From contig JAFRTG010000016.1 in the NCBI GenBank assembly GCA_017427265.1, positions 1 through 37,732 of the forward strand: 37,732 bases of DNA, written 5' to 3'. Of the stretch, positions 6,353 through 13,218 are shown piece by piece. The DNA is from Oscillospiraceae bacterium. GTDB lineage: Bacteria > Bacillota > Clostridia > Oscillospirales > Ruminococcaceae. Numbering within the stretch: the first letter of the stretch is position 1; the number at the start of each line of letters is the position of its first letter. Under the pieces are notes generated by a model that ran no database searches, had not been told where the DNA came from, and saw only the letters and a program-made list of their open reading frames with translations. A program made the translations under genes and the position numbers.

Positions 6353-6364
6353 ACAATATATTGT
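6353..6364. promoter_or_regulatory. 12-bp perfect palindrome in the 6263-6393 intergenic region
   Basis: ACAATATATTGT, located 29 bases before the 6394 gene and between divergent transcription units. Possible operator; short and AT-rich, so chance is not excluded. No clear plus-strand promoter was found in this region. Confidence 0.3.
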
Positions 6365-6393
6365 AATCTCAATGTAATGAAAGGAGTAAGAAC

Positions 6394-6654
6394 ATGGCAG
6401 CCAAACGGAAAAAGACGCCTGCTGAGTGCGTGGCAGCGATTGTGACGGCGTCAATGGCGGTTCGCAGCATGACTGCGCGCCAGCTCGCTGATCTGGTCGG
6501 CGTACACTATCAGACCGTGTACAACGACCTCAAGGACCCGAACAAAATGACGATGTACCGTATGTGGTTGTATTTCACGGCGCTTGATGTCCCGATTGAC
6601 AAGGGGCTTGAAGCGTTTGCGGACAGCTTCGCACGGTCTCTCGTTGTGCAATGA
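6394..6654 (+). CDS. Small HTH protein (early regulator)
   Basis: 86 aa. After a basic start (MAAKRKKTPAECV) the segment SMTARQLADLVGVHYQTVYNDLKDPNKM (about 25-52) is a helix-turn-helix with the -QTVYNDL- recognition helix pattern. The C-terminal part is helical. GAAAGGAG lies 8 nt before the ATG. First plus-strand gene after the antisense small gene, so it may head its own transcript. A role as excisionase or as early regulator is possible; no specific family recognised. Confidence 0.65.
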   Translation: MAAKRKKTPAECVAAIVTASMAVRSMTARQLADLVGVHYQTVYNDLKDPNKMTMYRMWLYFTALDVPIDKGLEAFADSFARSLVVQ

Positions 6655-6667
6655 AAGGAGTAATACG

Positions 6668-6922
6668 ATGATCAAAGCGGAAACAATAAAATCACCGGAC
6701 GAAAACCATATTTCCTGCGTATTGTGCATGGAAGGCACACCGGCTGAAACAGGGATGGATATGCACGCGATTATCAAGGGCTTCACGCTCAATTTGCTGC
6801 AAAATTGTGTTCCCGGCAAAGAGCTGTCAATGACTATGTTTCTTGCAACGCGCTTTGCAGAAGCGGTACATGAAGCCTATCAGGAATACTTGCAGGTGAA
6901 GCAGCATGAAGCTACTGACTGA
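6668..6922 (+). CDS. Conserved phage protein, function unknown
   Basis: 84 aa from the ATG after GAAAGGAG (7 nt). Starts MIKAETIKSPDENHISCVLCMEG; the middle (MDMHAIIKGFTLNLLQNCVPG) and end (FLATRFAEAVHEAYQEYL) are amphipathic helices. No motif or signal recognised. It overlaps the next gene by 17 bases, which ties it to the early operon. Confidence 0.65.
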   Translation: MIKAETIKSPDENHISCVLCMEGTPAETGMDMHAIIKGFTLNLLQNCVPGKELSMTMFLATRFAEAVHEAYQEYLQVKQHEATD

Positions 6923-7139
6923 TATGCCGGAATGGGTGGGCTTCTCGATCCTGCTGCTCATTGACGCGCTGGTGCTGTCACTGGCGCGGGCGCACGATCA
7001 GCGAGAGATGCAGAAGCTCATGCACAGCGAACGGCAGCGGATGTCTGTATGGGCAGAGGAACGTGCGGATCAGCTCGCCGAGGCAAAGGTGCGGGAGCAG
7101 CTGATCGAAGAGCGCATGAAGAGAGCGAACAGGATGTGA
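6906..7139 (+). CDS. Small single-pass membrane protein with cytoplasmic coiled coil
   Basis: 77 aa. One hydrophobic segment (about 9-27, WVGFSILLLIDALVLSLA) is followed by a highly charged helix (HDQREMQKLMHSERQRMSVWAEERADQLAEAKVREQ). GGTGAA precedes the ATG at about 6 nt. This one-helix plus coiled-coil type is common in early regions of Firmicutes phages; function unknown. Confidence 0.65.
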   Translation: MKLLTDMPEWVGFSILLLIDALVLSLARAHDQREMQKLMHSERQRMSVWAEERADQLAEAKVREQLIEERMKRANRM

Positions 7140-7144
7140 TATCT

Positions 7145-7843
7145 ATGGATTGGATTCCCATTGGTGAACCGAATGTTCCGGAGCTGTCGCCGGACGCGAA
7201 GGCTGTGCGCGATTACATTACCGAGAACTGCATCGCTCAAATCACAGGCAAGACCGCAGCCGCGATGTGCAGAGCTCTGCACATGGGCATTGACCGCTTT
7301 CAGGATGCGGTCTATGAATATCGAAAGTGGGAGGCTATCATGTCAAGAAGACCGAAAATCAATAAGGAGCAGCGTACAGAAATGCTGCGGCTCCACAATG
7401 AGGAGCGCTATTCTGTCGGAAAGCTCGCAAGCAAATACGGCTGTTCGCAGACTGCCGTGAAAACAGCTCTGCAAGCGGCAAAGATCGAAGCAGAGGATGC
7501 GATGCTCGATAAACATACTCTGCATATCTGCATTGCAAGCTCATGTGCGGTTGACGAGGCACAGATCAAGGATATTGCAGCAGAAGGCGCCGAGCTGGAA
7601 GACTGTGAAAACGGCATCCCGAATACGCCGCTTGTGCCGGCTGAGATCGAAAAGGAAATCTCCGCGAACGCAGAATCGGAGGCGCTTCCGTTCTACATCA
7701 CAGATGCGCTTGCGGAGCATATCAGATCTCTCAGTTTGGAAATTGAGGAGCGTGAGCAGCGAGTCGCGGAGCTGCAAGCTGAGATTGAGGATTATCAGTT
7801 TGAGCGTGAGAAGATTGCCGCGTGGCTGGAGGAGCACACATGA
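7145..7843 (+). CDS. HTH and coiled-coil phage protein, possible internal start
   Basis: 232 aa from ATG 7145 (AGGATG upstream, MDWIPIGEPN). Residues 100-125 (YSVGKLASKYGCSQTAVKTALQAAK) form a helix-turn-helix like those of transposase or resolvase type, and the end (about 190-230) is a coiled coil (LSLEIEEREQRVAELQAEIEDYQ). An in-frame ATG at 7340 (MSRRPKINKEQRTEM) has a stronger site, GGGAGG with 5-nt spacing, so a 167-aa product with the HTH at its N-terminus could be made as well or instead. A DNA-binding role in early control is likely; family not recognised. Confidence 0.68.
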   Translation: MDWIPIGEPNVPELSPDAKAVRDYITENCIAQITGKTAAAMCRALHMGIDRFQDAVYEYRKWEAIMSRRPKINKEQRTEMLRLHNEERYSVGKLASKYGCSQTAVKTALQAAKIEAEDAMLDKHTLHICIASSCAVDEAQIKDIAAEGAELEDCENGIPNTPLVPAEIEKEISANAESEALPFYITDALAEHIRSLSLEIEEREQRVAELQAEIEDYQFEREKIAAWLEEHT

Positions 7844-8028
7844 TTACGGTTCCAAACCAACGCACGGTCACGCTGAAGCTGACACGAGGCGAGGTGTGCA
7901 AGCTGCTGATTTCGATGACTGCGCAGTATGAGGCAGCGCCGGAGAACCGACAGCAACTCTATGCGCTGCATAAGAAGATCGCGGAGCAGCTGGAAGTGCA
8001 CGATAAGAAGTGGGAGGACAAGGAATGA
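7840..8028 (+). CDS. Small hypothetical phage protein
   Basis: 62 aa. The ATG overlaps the previous stop (ATGA) and has GGAGGA 7 nt upstream. MITVPNQRTVTLKLTRGEVCKLLISMTAQYE and a helical tail (QQLYALHKKIAEQLEVHDKKWE). Repeatedly seen type of short early phage protein; no function known to me. Confidence 0.65.
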   Translation: MITVPNQRTVTLKLTRGEVCKLLISMTAQYEAAPENRQQLYALHKKIAEQLEVHDKKWEDKE

Positions 8029-8336
8029 TTGCAGTCAAGATCGAACCAAACAGAAAGCCGCATCTTGTCGGAATCGAGGGCAGCAGCATTGTCGAAGAAC
8101 TGCACCTGTTGCAGCAACATGTCGGCGGGTACATCGAGACTATTCTGCTGCGTGACGGCGGCGTCATGCTTGTGGATGAGGACGGCCGCATGAAGCACAG
8201 TGAGGAAAACCTGATTGCAACTGTACTTTGTGGGAAACAGATTCTCGGTACTGTGCTGATTGTCGGGCAGAATGAAGAGATGCTCACAGATGTGCCGTCA
8301 AAGTATTACGCGCTGCTTGCGATTGATATGGTATAA
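8025..8336 (+). CDS. DUF3846-like phage protein
   Basis: 103 aa. Overlaps the previous gene (GGAATGA) with GGAGGACAAGGA upstream. The pattern EELHLLQQHVGGYIETILL, VMLVDEDGRMKHSEENLIATVL and ILGTVLIVGQNEEML matches DUF3846, a family of small phage proteins with a conserved VGG-I-E and a D-E-G. Molecular role unknown. Confidence 0.65.
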   Translation: MIAVKIEPNRKPHLVGIEGSSIVEELHLLQQHVGGYIETILLRDGGVMLVDEDGRMKHSEENLIATVLCGKQILGTVLIVGQNEEMLTDVPSKYYALLAIDMV

Positions 8337-8391
8337 GAAAAGCCGCATCCGATATGGAGAATCGGACACGGCGCAAAGGAAAATGTTTATG

Positions 8392-8406
8392 GTGCTATTA
8401 TAGCAC
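8392..8406. promoter_or_regulatory. 15-bp palindrome ahead of 8425
   Basis: GTGCTAT, T, ATAGCAC: perfect 7-bp arms in the 88-base gap between 8336 and 8425. It contains TATTAT, which could be part of a promoter -10, but no -35 is clear. As RNA it would be a hairpin 18 bases before the start codon. Operator or RNA element not distinguished. Confidence 0.35.
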
Positions 8407-8424
8407 AGAAATGGAGAAAAGTCA

Positions 8425-8658
8425 ATGGATATGAATAAAGATTTGCTTGTCAAGAGCGAAACCGTCAGGAGACTTCCTGATTTGGAGCAGCTTGCGCTCG
8501 GTTCGGCTCTTTATAAGAAATGCAGAGACAACTTCATCGACAGCACCGAGGAACTGATTGCGGCAGTCAAAGACGGGAGTATTAAGCTGATGATTGGAAG
8601 CAGCGCCGCCAGGAAAGTGAAGACTGTGCTGATGAATGCACATCTTGTGGAGGGATAA
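8425..8658 (+). CDS. Small hypothetical protein before ssb
   Basis: 77 aa. TGGAG lies about 8 nt before the first ATG; a second ATG two codons later is also possible. MDMNKDLLVKSETVRRLPDLEQLALG then helical segments (NFIDSTEELIAAVKDGSIKLMIG). Ends two bases before ssb, so the two are translated together. No family recognised. Confidence 0.6.
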   Translation: MDMNKDLLVKSETVRRLPDLEQLALGSALYKKCRDNFIDSTEELIAAVKDGSIKLMIGSSAARKVKTVLMNAHLVEG

Positions 8659-8660
8659 GA

Positions 8661-9167
8661 ATGAACAAGGTCATTTTAATGGGACGGCTCACAGCCGATC
8701 CGGAATTCAGGCAGACGCAAAGCGGCACACCTTGCTGCCGCATCCGGATCGCAATCGACCGTCCGAAGTCAAAGGACGCGCAGCAGGCTGAGACGGATTT
8801 TATTAACGTAGTCGCATGGAGAGCGCGTGCTGAATTCGTGAGCCGGTATTTCAACAAGGGAAGCAGAATCCTTGTGGAAGGAGCTATGCGGAATAATGAT
8901 TATACTGACAACAACGGCACCAAGCACTACAGTATTGAGGTTCTTGCCGAAAACGTCGAATTCTGCGAATCGAAGCAGGACAACGGTGCACAAGCTGCTC
9001 CGGCTGAGCAGTATGGACAGACGTCGGTATACAATCCGGGATATCCGCCGCCGCCGGCTCAGCAGCAGTATCAGCAGCCGTATGCGCCGCAGGGATACCA
9101 GCCGGCACCGCCGCCGCAGTACGGAGCTGTGCCGGCACCGAACGGCAATCCGTATCATCCGAATTAA
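8661..9167 (+). CDS. ssb: Single-stranded DNA-binding protein
   Basis: 168 aa. Coats single-stranded DNA during phage replication and recombination. The OB fold spans about 1-106: MNKVILMGRLTADPEFR, FINVVAWRARAEFVSRYFNKGSRILVEGAM, YSIEVLAENVEFCESK. The tail is a Pro/Gln/Tyr-rich linker (PPPPAQQQYQQPYAPQGYQ). It ends NPYHPN and lacks the acidic DDDIPF-like tip by which bacterial SSB recruits partner proteins. The site is the AGGGATAAG just before the ATG. It sits directly before the replisome organizer gene. Confidence 0.95.
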   Translation: MNKVILMGRLTADPEFRQTQSGTPCCRIRIAIDRPKSKDAQQAETDFINVVAWRARAEFVSRYFNKGSRILVEGAMRNNDYTDNNGTKHYSIEVLAENVEFCESKQDNGAQAAPAEQYGQTSVYNPGYPPPPAQQQYQQPYAPQGYQPAPPPQYGAVPAPNGNPYHPN

Positions 9168-9186
9168 GATCAGGGAGGCGTGACAC

Positions 9187-10047
9187 ATGAAATACAGCAA
9201 TCTTTCGATGTCGTTCTGGACGGATTCAAAGATCGACGATGATTTCACTCCGGAGGACAAGTATTTCTTTTTGTATCTGCTGAGCAATCCTCACACAAGT
9301 GTCACAGGCTGCTATGAGATCAGCATGAAGCAGATGGAGCGGGAAACCGGATACAATACTGACACGATCACACGTCTGATCCAGCGGATGCAGGACGTGC
9401 ACAAGGTCATCAAGTACGATCAGGAGACGAAAGAGGTACTGATTGTCAACTGGTACAAATATAACTGGACGAAATCTGAAAACCTGATCAAGTCTGTCAT
9501 TCGTGTGGCGCAATTTATCAAAAGTTCTGATTTCAAAAAATACGTATTGGATATGGTATTCATACGGTATGGATACCGTATGGAAACATCAGACTCAGAA
9601 TCAGACTCAGAGTCTGACTCAGACACAGACTCAGACACAGATACTGACACAGACACAGATAGTGAGTGTATGGCAGCGGCAGAGCCGCGCCGCCCGCGCT
9701 CACAATTCAAACCGCCGTCTGTTGACGAGGTGCGTGCGTACTGTCAGGAGCGTAAGAACAGCATTGATCCGCAGCGCTTCGTGGATTTCTACACAGCAAA
9801 CGGCTGGGTGCAAGGGAAAGGCAAGCCAATCCAGGACTGGCGAGCTGTTGTCCGGCTCTGGGAATCGAAAGAGGCGGAGTTCAAAAGCAGAGCTGCTCCG
9901 GCGAATAAAGGCTGTTACAGCAGCATTGACGATGCTGTTTTCGAGAAGATCATGAATCCTTACGGGGTGAGCAGCATTGACGAATCTGATGTCGAGAAAA
10001 TCATGAACCCTTACGGTGCCGGCGTAAAAACTGGAGGCGCTTCATGA
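9187..10047 (+). CDS. Phage replisome organizer / replication initiator
   Basis: 286 aa. Residues 1-100 (MSFWTDSKIDDDFTPEDKYFFLYLLSNP, TGCYEISMKQMERETGY, DTITRLIQRM) are a winged-helix initiator domain typical of Firmicutes phage replication proteins. Residues 133-160 are an uninterrupted Asp/Ser/Thr/Glu linker coded by a simple repeat. Residues 175-225 (PSVDEVRAYCQER, FVDFYTANGWVQGKGKPIQDWRAVVR) are the C-terminal domain found in DnaD-type organizers that load the host helicase. Near the end a 17-residue unit is duplicated (SSIDDAVFEKIMNPYG, SSIDESDVEKIMNPYG). No phage helicase follows, so it must use the host one. GGGAGG precedes the ATG. Confidence 0.85.
   Translation: MKYSNLSMSFWTDSKIDDDFTPEDKYFFLYLLSNPHTSVTGCYEISMKQMERETGYNTDTITRLIQRMQDVHKVIKYDQETKEVLIVNWYKYNWTKSENLIKSVIRVAQFIKSSDFKKYVLDMVFIRYGYRMETSDSESDSESDSDTDSDTDTDTDTDSECMAAAEPRRPRSQFKPPSVDEVRAYCQERKNSIDPQRFVDFYTANGWVQGKGKPIQDWRAVVRLWESKEAEFKSRAAPANKGCYSSIDDAVFEKIMNPYGVSSIDESDVEKIMNPYGAGVKTGGAS
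9561..9662. other. Candidate replication origin inside the initiator gene
   Basis: A perfect inverted repeat CATACGGTAT-GG-ATACCGTATG (9561-9582) is followed by about 73 bases (9590-9662) of tandem 6-bp units (GACTCA, GACACA, GATACT variants). Initiator genes of Firmicutes phages often contain their own origin as iterons in the linker-coding region. The repeats also explain the acidic Ser/Asp linker. No direct evidence of replication start. Confidence 0.5.
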
Positions 10048-10424
10048 GTTTGCACAAGTACAGAAACAGGAAAGTCAGCGTTGATGGCATCGACTTTGAC
10101 AGCATCCGTGAAGCGCGACGGTATAAGGAACTGAAGCTGCTCCTGCTTGCAGGAGATATCACCTGTCTGCGGATGCAGGTGCCTTTCGAGCTGGTGCCGG
10201 CGCAGTACGAAGAGACAGGCGAAGTGTATACACGCGGACCGCGAAAAGGGCAGCAGAAGCAGGGAAGGTGTATCGAGAAATCCGTTGTCTATATCGCGGA
10301 TTTTGTGTACTGGCAGGACGGAAAGCGTATTGTCGAGGATACAAAGGGCATGAAGACAAAGGATTATATCATCAAGCGGAAGCTGATGCTGCATGTTCAC
10401 GGCATCCGGATCAGGGAGGTTTGA
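10044..10424 (+). CDS. DUF1064 family protein (endonuclease-fold, junction-resolvase-like)
   Basis: 126 aa. The ATG overlaps the previous stop by four bases; GGAGG upstream. Conserved DUF1064 features: FDSIREARRYKELKLLLLAGDI, QVPFEL, KSVVYIADFVYW and RIVEDTKGMKTKDYIIKRKLM. The D (YIADF), E-D (IVEDTKG) and K residues form a PD-(D/E)xK-like pattern, so a role as structure-specific nuclease in recombination or replication is likely. Located after the replication initiator, where phages often keep such enzymes. Confidence 0.82.
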   Translation: MSLHKYRNRKVSVDGIDFDSIREARRYKELKLLLLAGDITCLRMQVPFELVPAQYEETGEVYTRGPRKGQQKQGRCIEKSVVYIADFVYWQDGKRIVEDTKGMKTKDYIIKRKLMLHVHGIRIREV

Positions 10425-10427
10425 ACA

Positions 10428-10679
10428 ATGCCGGCTGCAAAATGCAGAAGCTGCTCCAGGTGGAGCTTTGAGAGAGGCTGTACGCTGCACAGCTATTCAC
10501 TGATGCGAGATTGCATGATGGACAAAAAAGATTTTCGGAAAGATAAAAAAGCGGAGGAAAATGTTTATGACTTACAACGAAGCGCTGGGGATTCTGTATC
10601 TCTTCCTGTTGATCGCGCTGATCGTGTATCTGGCAATGCACAGATACCAGAAGGATCAGAGCGGGAAACAGGACAATGA
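10428..10679 (+). CDS. Possible small Cys-rich protein
   Basis: 83 aa. A good site GGGAGG precedes the ATG by 8 nt. The N-terminus has CRSCSRWSFERGCTLH and LMRDC, four cysteines in a zinc-binding-like pattern; the second half is polar and low in complexity. It overlaps the next gene by 119 bases in another frame, so its 3' half may be shaped by that gene. An alternative is that only the N-terminal part is functional or that it is not a gene. Confidence 0.45.
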   Translation: MPAAKCRSCSRWSFERGCTLHSYSLMRDCMMDKKDFRKDKKAEENVYDLQRSAGDSVSLPVDRADRVSGNAQIPEGSERETGQ

Positions 10680-11070
10680 CTTTGCCTGCTTCACGGTGAG
10701 GGAGCAGCTCGCGCTTGCAAACCGGACCGCGGAGAAGATTGCCGAAGCGGAGCAGCTCATCACTGACATGCAGGAGAGCCGTATCGAGGATATCATTATG
10801 CTGCATATCGAGTGGATCGGAAGAGATGATCGACAGCATGAGATATCTCTCGGATGCGACGGATACAACATGGCCACTGCATGCATGATCGAAATCGGGG
10901 AACGTGAAGTCAATGACCTCAAAAACGAACTTGCGTATCAATGCGCAGTTCTGTCAGATCGGGGACGGGATAGACAAAAGCGTAGTCAGATCGACGCCAT
11001 CCGAAGAGGGGAGGCAATCGAGCATGACGAAGCAATGCACACGCTGCGGAGTGTCTATTACGACGGATGA
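10561..11070 (+). CDS. Membrane-anchored hypothetical protein
   Basis: 169 aa. GGAGG lies 4-5 nt before the ATG. One transmembrane helix near the N-terminus (about 8-27, LGILYLFLLIALIVYLAMH) is followed by a soluble helical domain (FTVREQLALANRTAEKIAEAEQLITDMQ, IEDIIMLHIEWIG, CDGYNMATACMIEIGEREV). No signal peptidase site is evident. Family not recognised. Overlaps the next gene by 47 bases. Confidence 0.6.
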   Translation: MFMTYNEALGILYLFLLIALIVYLAMHRYQKDQSGKQDNDFACFTVREQLALANRTAEKIAEAEQLITDMQESRIEDIIMLHIEWIGRDDRQHEISLGCDGYNMATACMIEIGEREVNDLKNELAYQCAVLSDRGRDRQKRSQIDAIRRGEAIEHDEAMHTLRSVYYDG

Positions 11071-11308
11071 CTGGTACAGCTTCATCCGCACAAAATACTG
11101 CCGGCGCTGTGCAGCGGACGTCCGGCGTGAGCAGAAGGCAGCCTGGATGAGAGAATTCCGGAGAAAGAATCGGGAGCAAAACGCCCTTGCCCGGCAGCTC
11201 TGCACTGCACAGCAGGAGGAGATCGTGCGGCTGCGCGAGCTTGTTGCGGTCCAGCGTGATCGTGTCCGTGTGCTGGAACAGGAGCTCAGGGAGGCGAGCA
11301 GCGAATGA
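11024..11308 (+). CDS. Zinc-finger plus coiled-coil small protein
   Basis: 94 aa from the ATG with GGGGAGG about 9 nt upstream. C5-x2-C8 and C26-x2-C29 (CTRC, CRRC) form a treble-clef-like zinc site, followed by a basic helix (RREQKAAWMREFRRKNREQN) and a coiled coil (EEIVRLRELVAVQRDRVRVLEQELRE). Probably DNA- or RNA-binding. It overlaps the following gene by the ATGA-type junction. Confidence 0.65.
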   Translation: MTKQCTRCGVSITTDDWYSFIRTKYCRRCAADVRREQKAAWMREFRRKNREQNALARQLCTAQQEEIVRLRELVAVQRDRVRVLEQELREASSE

Positions 11309-11586
11309 ATCAGTATTGCAGATATTGCTGGAATGCATTTGATTACAACGGCGAGGGTACGGATTTTATCTGCGAGGCAAATGCTGCCTGCGGCGGTAAC
11401 GGCAGCGGCAGATTCTACAAAGCCGCAAAAGCCAAACGCCTGAACCGTTGTCCCCATTACGATCACCGCGGAATAGATATCTTCCGTGTGGATGCTGACG
11501 GAGAGCCGGTCCCGTATCGTCCGCGCGAACCGGCGGAGCCTGCTGAGTGTGACTATGATCTGATTCTCGCGGATTGGGCAAAGTGA
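11305..11586 (+). CDS. Cys-rich hypothetical protein
   Basis: 93 aa. ATG overlaps the previous stop (AATGAATC); GGGAGG upstream. CRYCWNAFDY, FICEANAACGG and LNRCPHYD give five cysteines and one histidine compatible with metal binding. The acidic C-terminus reads CDYDLILADWAK. Similar small Cys proteins occur in early regions of related phages; function unknown. Confidence 0.6.
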   Translation: MNQYCRYCWNAFDYNGEGTDFICEANAACGGNGSGRFYKAAKAKRLNRCPHYDHRGIDIFRVDADGEPVPYRPREPAEPAECDYDLILADWAK

Positions 11587-11608
11587 AGACCAAAGAAAGG
11601 AGCAAGCA

Positions 11609-12427
11609 ATGATCGACATTGACGGTTTTCGGCAGTATTTGTACGAAGAAGAAATGGCACGGAACACAGTAATAAGCTATCTCCAGGCTGTGGAGCAGTA
11701 TGCGCGGAGATTCGATGAGATCAGCAAGGGCAATCTGATCGAATGGAAACAGGAGCAACTTGCAAGGTACAAGCCGACGACCGTTAATCTCAGAATCGCC
11801 GGTCTGATGTGCTATTGCAGATATGCCAGGATACCGGTGCGGCTCAAAACAGTCAAGATGCCGACAAAGACATGCGTTGAGAATGTCATAACGCAGGAGC
11901 AGCTTGATCAGCTCCTGCGCGGTCTGGATCAGGACGGCCGCCGCTGTTGGATTGTCAATATTTTGCTGCTCGCAAAGACCGGTATGCGGATCTCTGAGGC
12001 GCTGCGAGTTAAGAAAAGCGACATCGAGCACGGTCAGATCACGATGCACACCAAGGACCACATGCGGACGATCTACTTTCCGGCATCTCTGGTCACGGAT
12101 ATCTGGGCTGACCTTGCCGATCTGTCGCTTTCTGATCAGGTGATCCGCGGGAACCGGTATCAGTATAAGCAACCGGTGCCGATCAGCAGCTCTGCCGGCT
12201 TCCGAAACAGCCTGAACCGCATCGGCGTCCGATATGGCATTCCGAAAGAGGTCCTGCATCCGCACAGCTTCCGGCACTACTTCGCACTGGAATTCCTCAA
12301 GGAGAATCCGGACATTGCATTGCTTGCAGATATCCTCGGGCACCGGTCAATCGACATGACCAGGATATATCTGAAACGATCTCAGGAGCAGCTGAAAGAC
12401 GCGGTTGACAAGGCGGTAAAATGGTGA
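11609..12427 (+). CDS. Second tyrosine recombinase (XerC/D-like)
   Basis: 272 aa. N-terminal SAM-like core-binding domain (about 1-85, MARNTVISYLQAVEQYARRF) and catalytic domain (95-272). All expected catalytic residues are present: R127 (TGMRISEAL), K149 (HTKD), H219 and R222 (HPHSFRHYF), H245 (ILGHRSIDM) and Y254 (TRIYLKR). It lacks the arm-binding domain of the true integrase and resembles XerD in size. AAAGGAGC precedes the ATG. It sits in the early operon, far from att, so it is not the integrase; genome dimer or concatemer resolution, or inversion control, are candidate roles. Confidence 0.88.
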   Translation: MIDIDGFRQYLYEEEMARNTVISYLQAVEQYARRFDEISKGNLIEWKQEQLARYKPTTVNLRIAGLMCYCRYARIPVRLKTVKMPTKTCVENVITQEQLDQLLRGLDQDGRRCWIVNILLLAKTGMRISEALRVKKSDIEHGQITMHTKDHMRTIYFPASLVTDIWADLADLSLSDQVIRGNRYQYKQPVPISSSAGFRNSLNRIGVRYGIPKEVLHPHSFRHYFALEFLKENPDIALLADILGHRSIDMTRIYLKRSQEQLKDAVDKAVKW

Positions 12428-12568
12428 AAAAGAAAATGGTGCTATAATATCTATTATATTATCAATTTTCAGAATTTGATCTTCGTTTTTCGCCTGACTG
12501 CTGTATTTTTAGCAGATCGCAGTGAAAATGCTGCTTTTTGCGTTTTGTTGCTAAAAAGGGGATAAAAA
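12428..12568. other. AT-rich intergenic region without a clear gene
   Basis: 141 bases. Contains a TATAAT at 12443-12448 without a good -35, and short complementary segments (AGCAG, CTGCTTTTT near 12500-12538) that could form a weak terminator. It breaks the otherwise tight early operon and may hold a second early promoter. Confidence 0.35.
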
Positions 12569-12697
12569 ATGAAAACAATTCCTGATTATTATGAAATCAT
12601 TTTCGCTGCATTCCTGAAAGCGCTGCGCCGTGAAACCTATACCGGAACAGATATGACAATACTGTCCGGGATGATGCTTTATGAGGGAGGATACTGA
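12569..12697 (+). CDS. 42-aa small protein
   Basis: Encodes MKTIPDYYEIIFAAFLKALR then RETYTGTDMTILSGMMLYEGGY. AAAAGGGG lies 6 nt before the ATG. The stop TGA is two bases before the start of the DUF551 gene, and its last codons (GAGGGAGGATAC) carry that gene's ribosome site. First gene after the intergenic region. Family unknown. Confidence 0.55.
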   Translation: MKTIPDYYEIIFAAFLKALRRETYTGTDMTILSGMMLYEGGY

Positions 12698-12699
12698 CA

Positions 12700-13218
12700 A
12701 TGCCTAATATCGAAGAATCCGGTTGCCACGGCTGCCGGTATGGTGACTGGGATGCCGACGGCTGCACTTGCAAGCTGGACGGGCTGCTTGTTGGGAATTC
12801 GTCAAAAGGTTGTGCATATCGCATCGGCGAGGAAGAACCGGAAACGGTATTAGAAGATTATGAGCGCGGTTTCAAAGATGGGCTGAAATCGGAGTGCTTG
12901 GAAGAACTGAAAACGTTTATGACTGAGCTGATTAAGGGATACACCGAAGCTATCAACGGCATTACGCCGATGCTGATTGACAATGCACGGCTTACGATTA
13001 AGAGCAACAAAGAACATTGGATTCCGGTATCGGAGCGGTTACCGAAGAAAGGTGTTGCTGTACTGTGTGCTTGCCGTGCGAATATCCAGTGTGTCATGAA
13101 GTGGGACGGCATAGACTGGTATGAGAATCCGACACGTTGCTATATGTCGGGATTCGTGACACATTGGATGCCTTTGCCTGAACCGCCAAAGGAGGATGAA
13201 GAAGATGCCGATAACTGA
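12700..13218 (+). CDS. DUF551 domain protein with N-terminal Cys cluster
   Basis: 172 aa. The start has C-H-G-C-R-Y and C-T-C (C9, C12, C22, C24, possible zinc site). The C-terminal DUF551 domain runs from W107 (WIPVSERLP, VAVLCACRA, WDGIDWYEN) to THWMPLPEPPKE. DUF551 proteins are common in phages of Gram-negative and Gram-positive bacteria; role unknown. The last codons, coding PPKEDE, contain AAAGGAGG and serve as ribosome site for the next, paralogous gene. Confidence 0.72.
   Translation: MPNIEESGCHGCRYGDWDADGCTCKLDGLLVGNSSKGCAYRIGEEEPETVLEDYERGFKDGLKSECLEELKTFMTELIKGYTEAINGITPMLIDNARLTIKSNKEHWIPVSERLPKKGVAVLCACRANIQCVMKWDGIDWYENPTRCYMSGFVTHWMPLPEPPKEDEEDADN
13162..13199 (+). repeat. 38-bp exact direct repeat, copy 1 (DUF551 3' end)
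   Basis: Identical to 13619-13656. Codes the terminal HWMPLPEPPKED of DUF551 and contains AAAGGAGG, the ribosome site of the following gene. Confidence 0.85.

Noticed and set aside
8379-8406. Leader peptide (MFMVLL) before 8425
   Set aside because: Six codons only, with a modest upstream AAAGGA; the palindrome is a sufficient explanation.
9590-9662. CRISPR-like short repeats
   Set aside because: Units are 6 bp with no spacers and keep a reading frame in a real protein; iteron or linker-coding repeat is the better reading.
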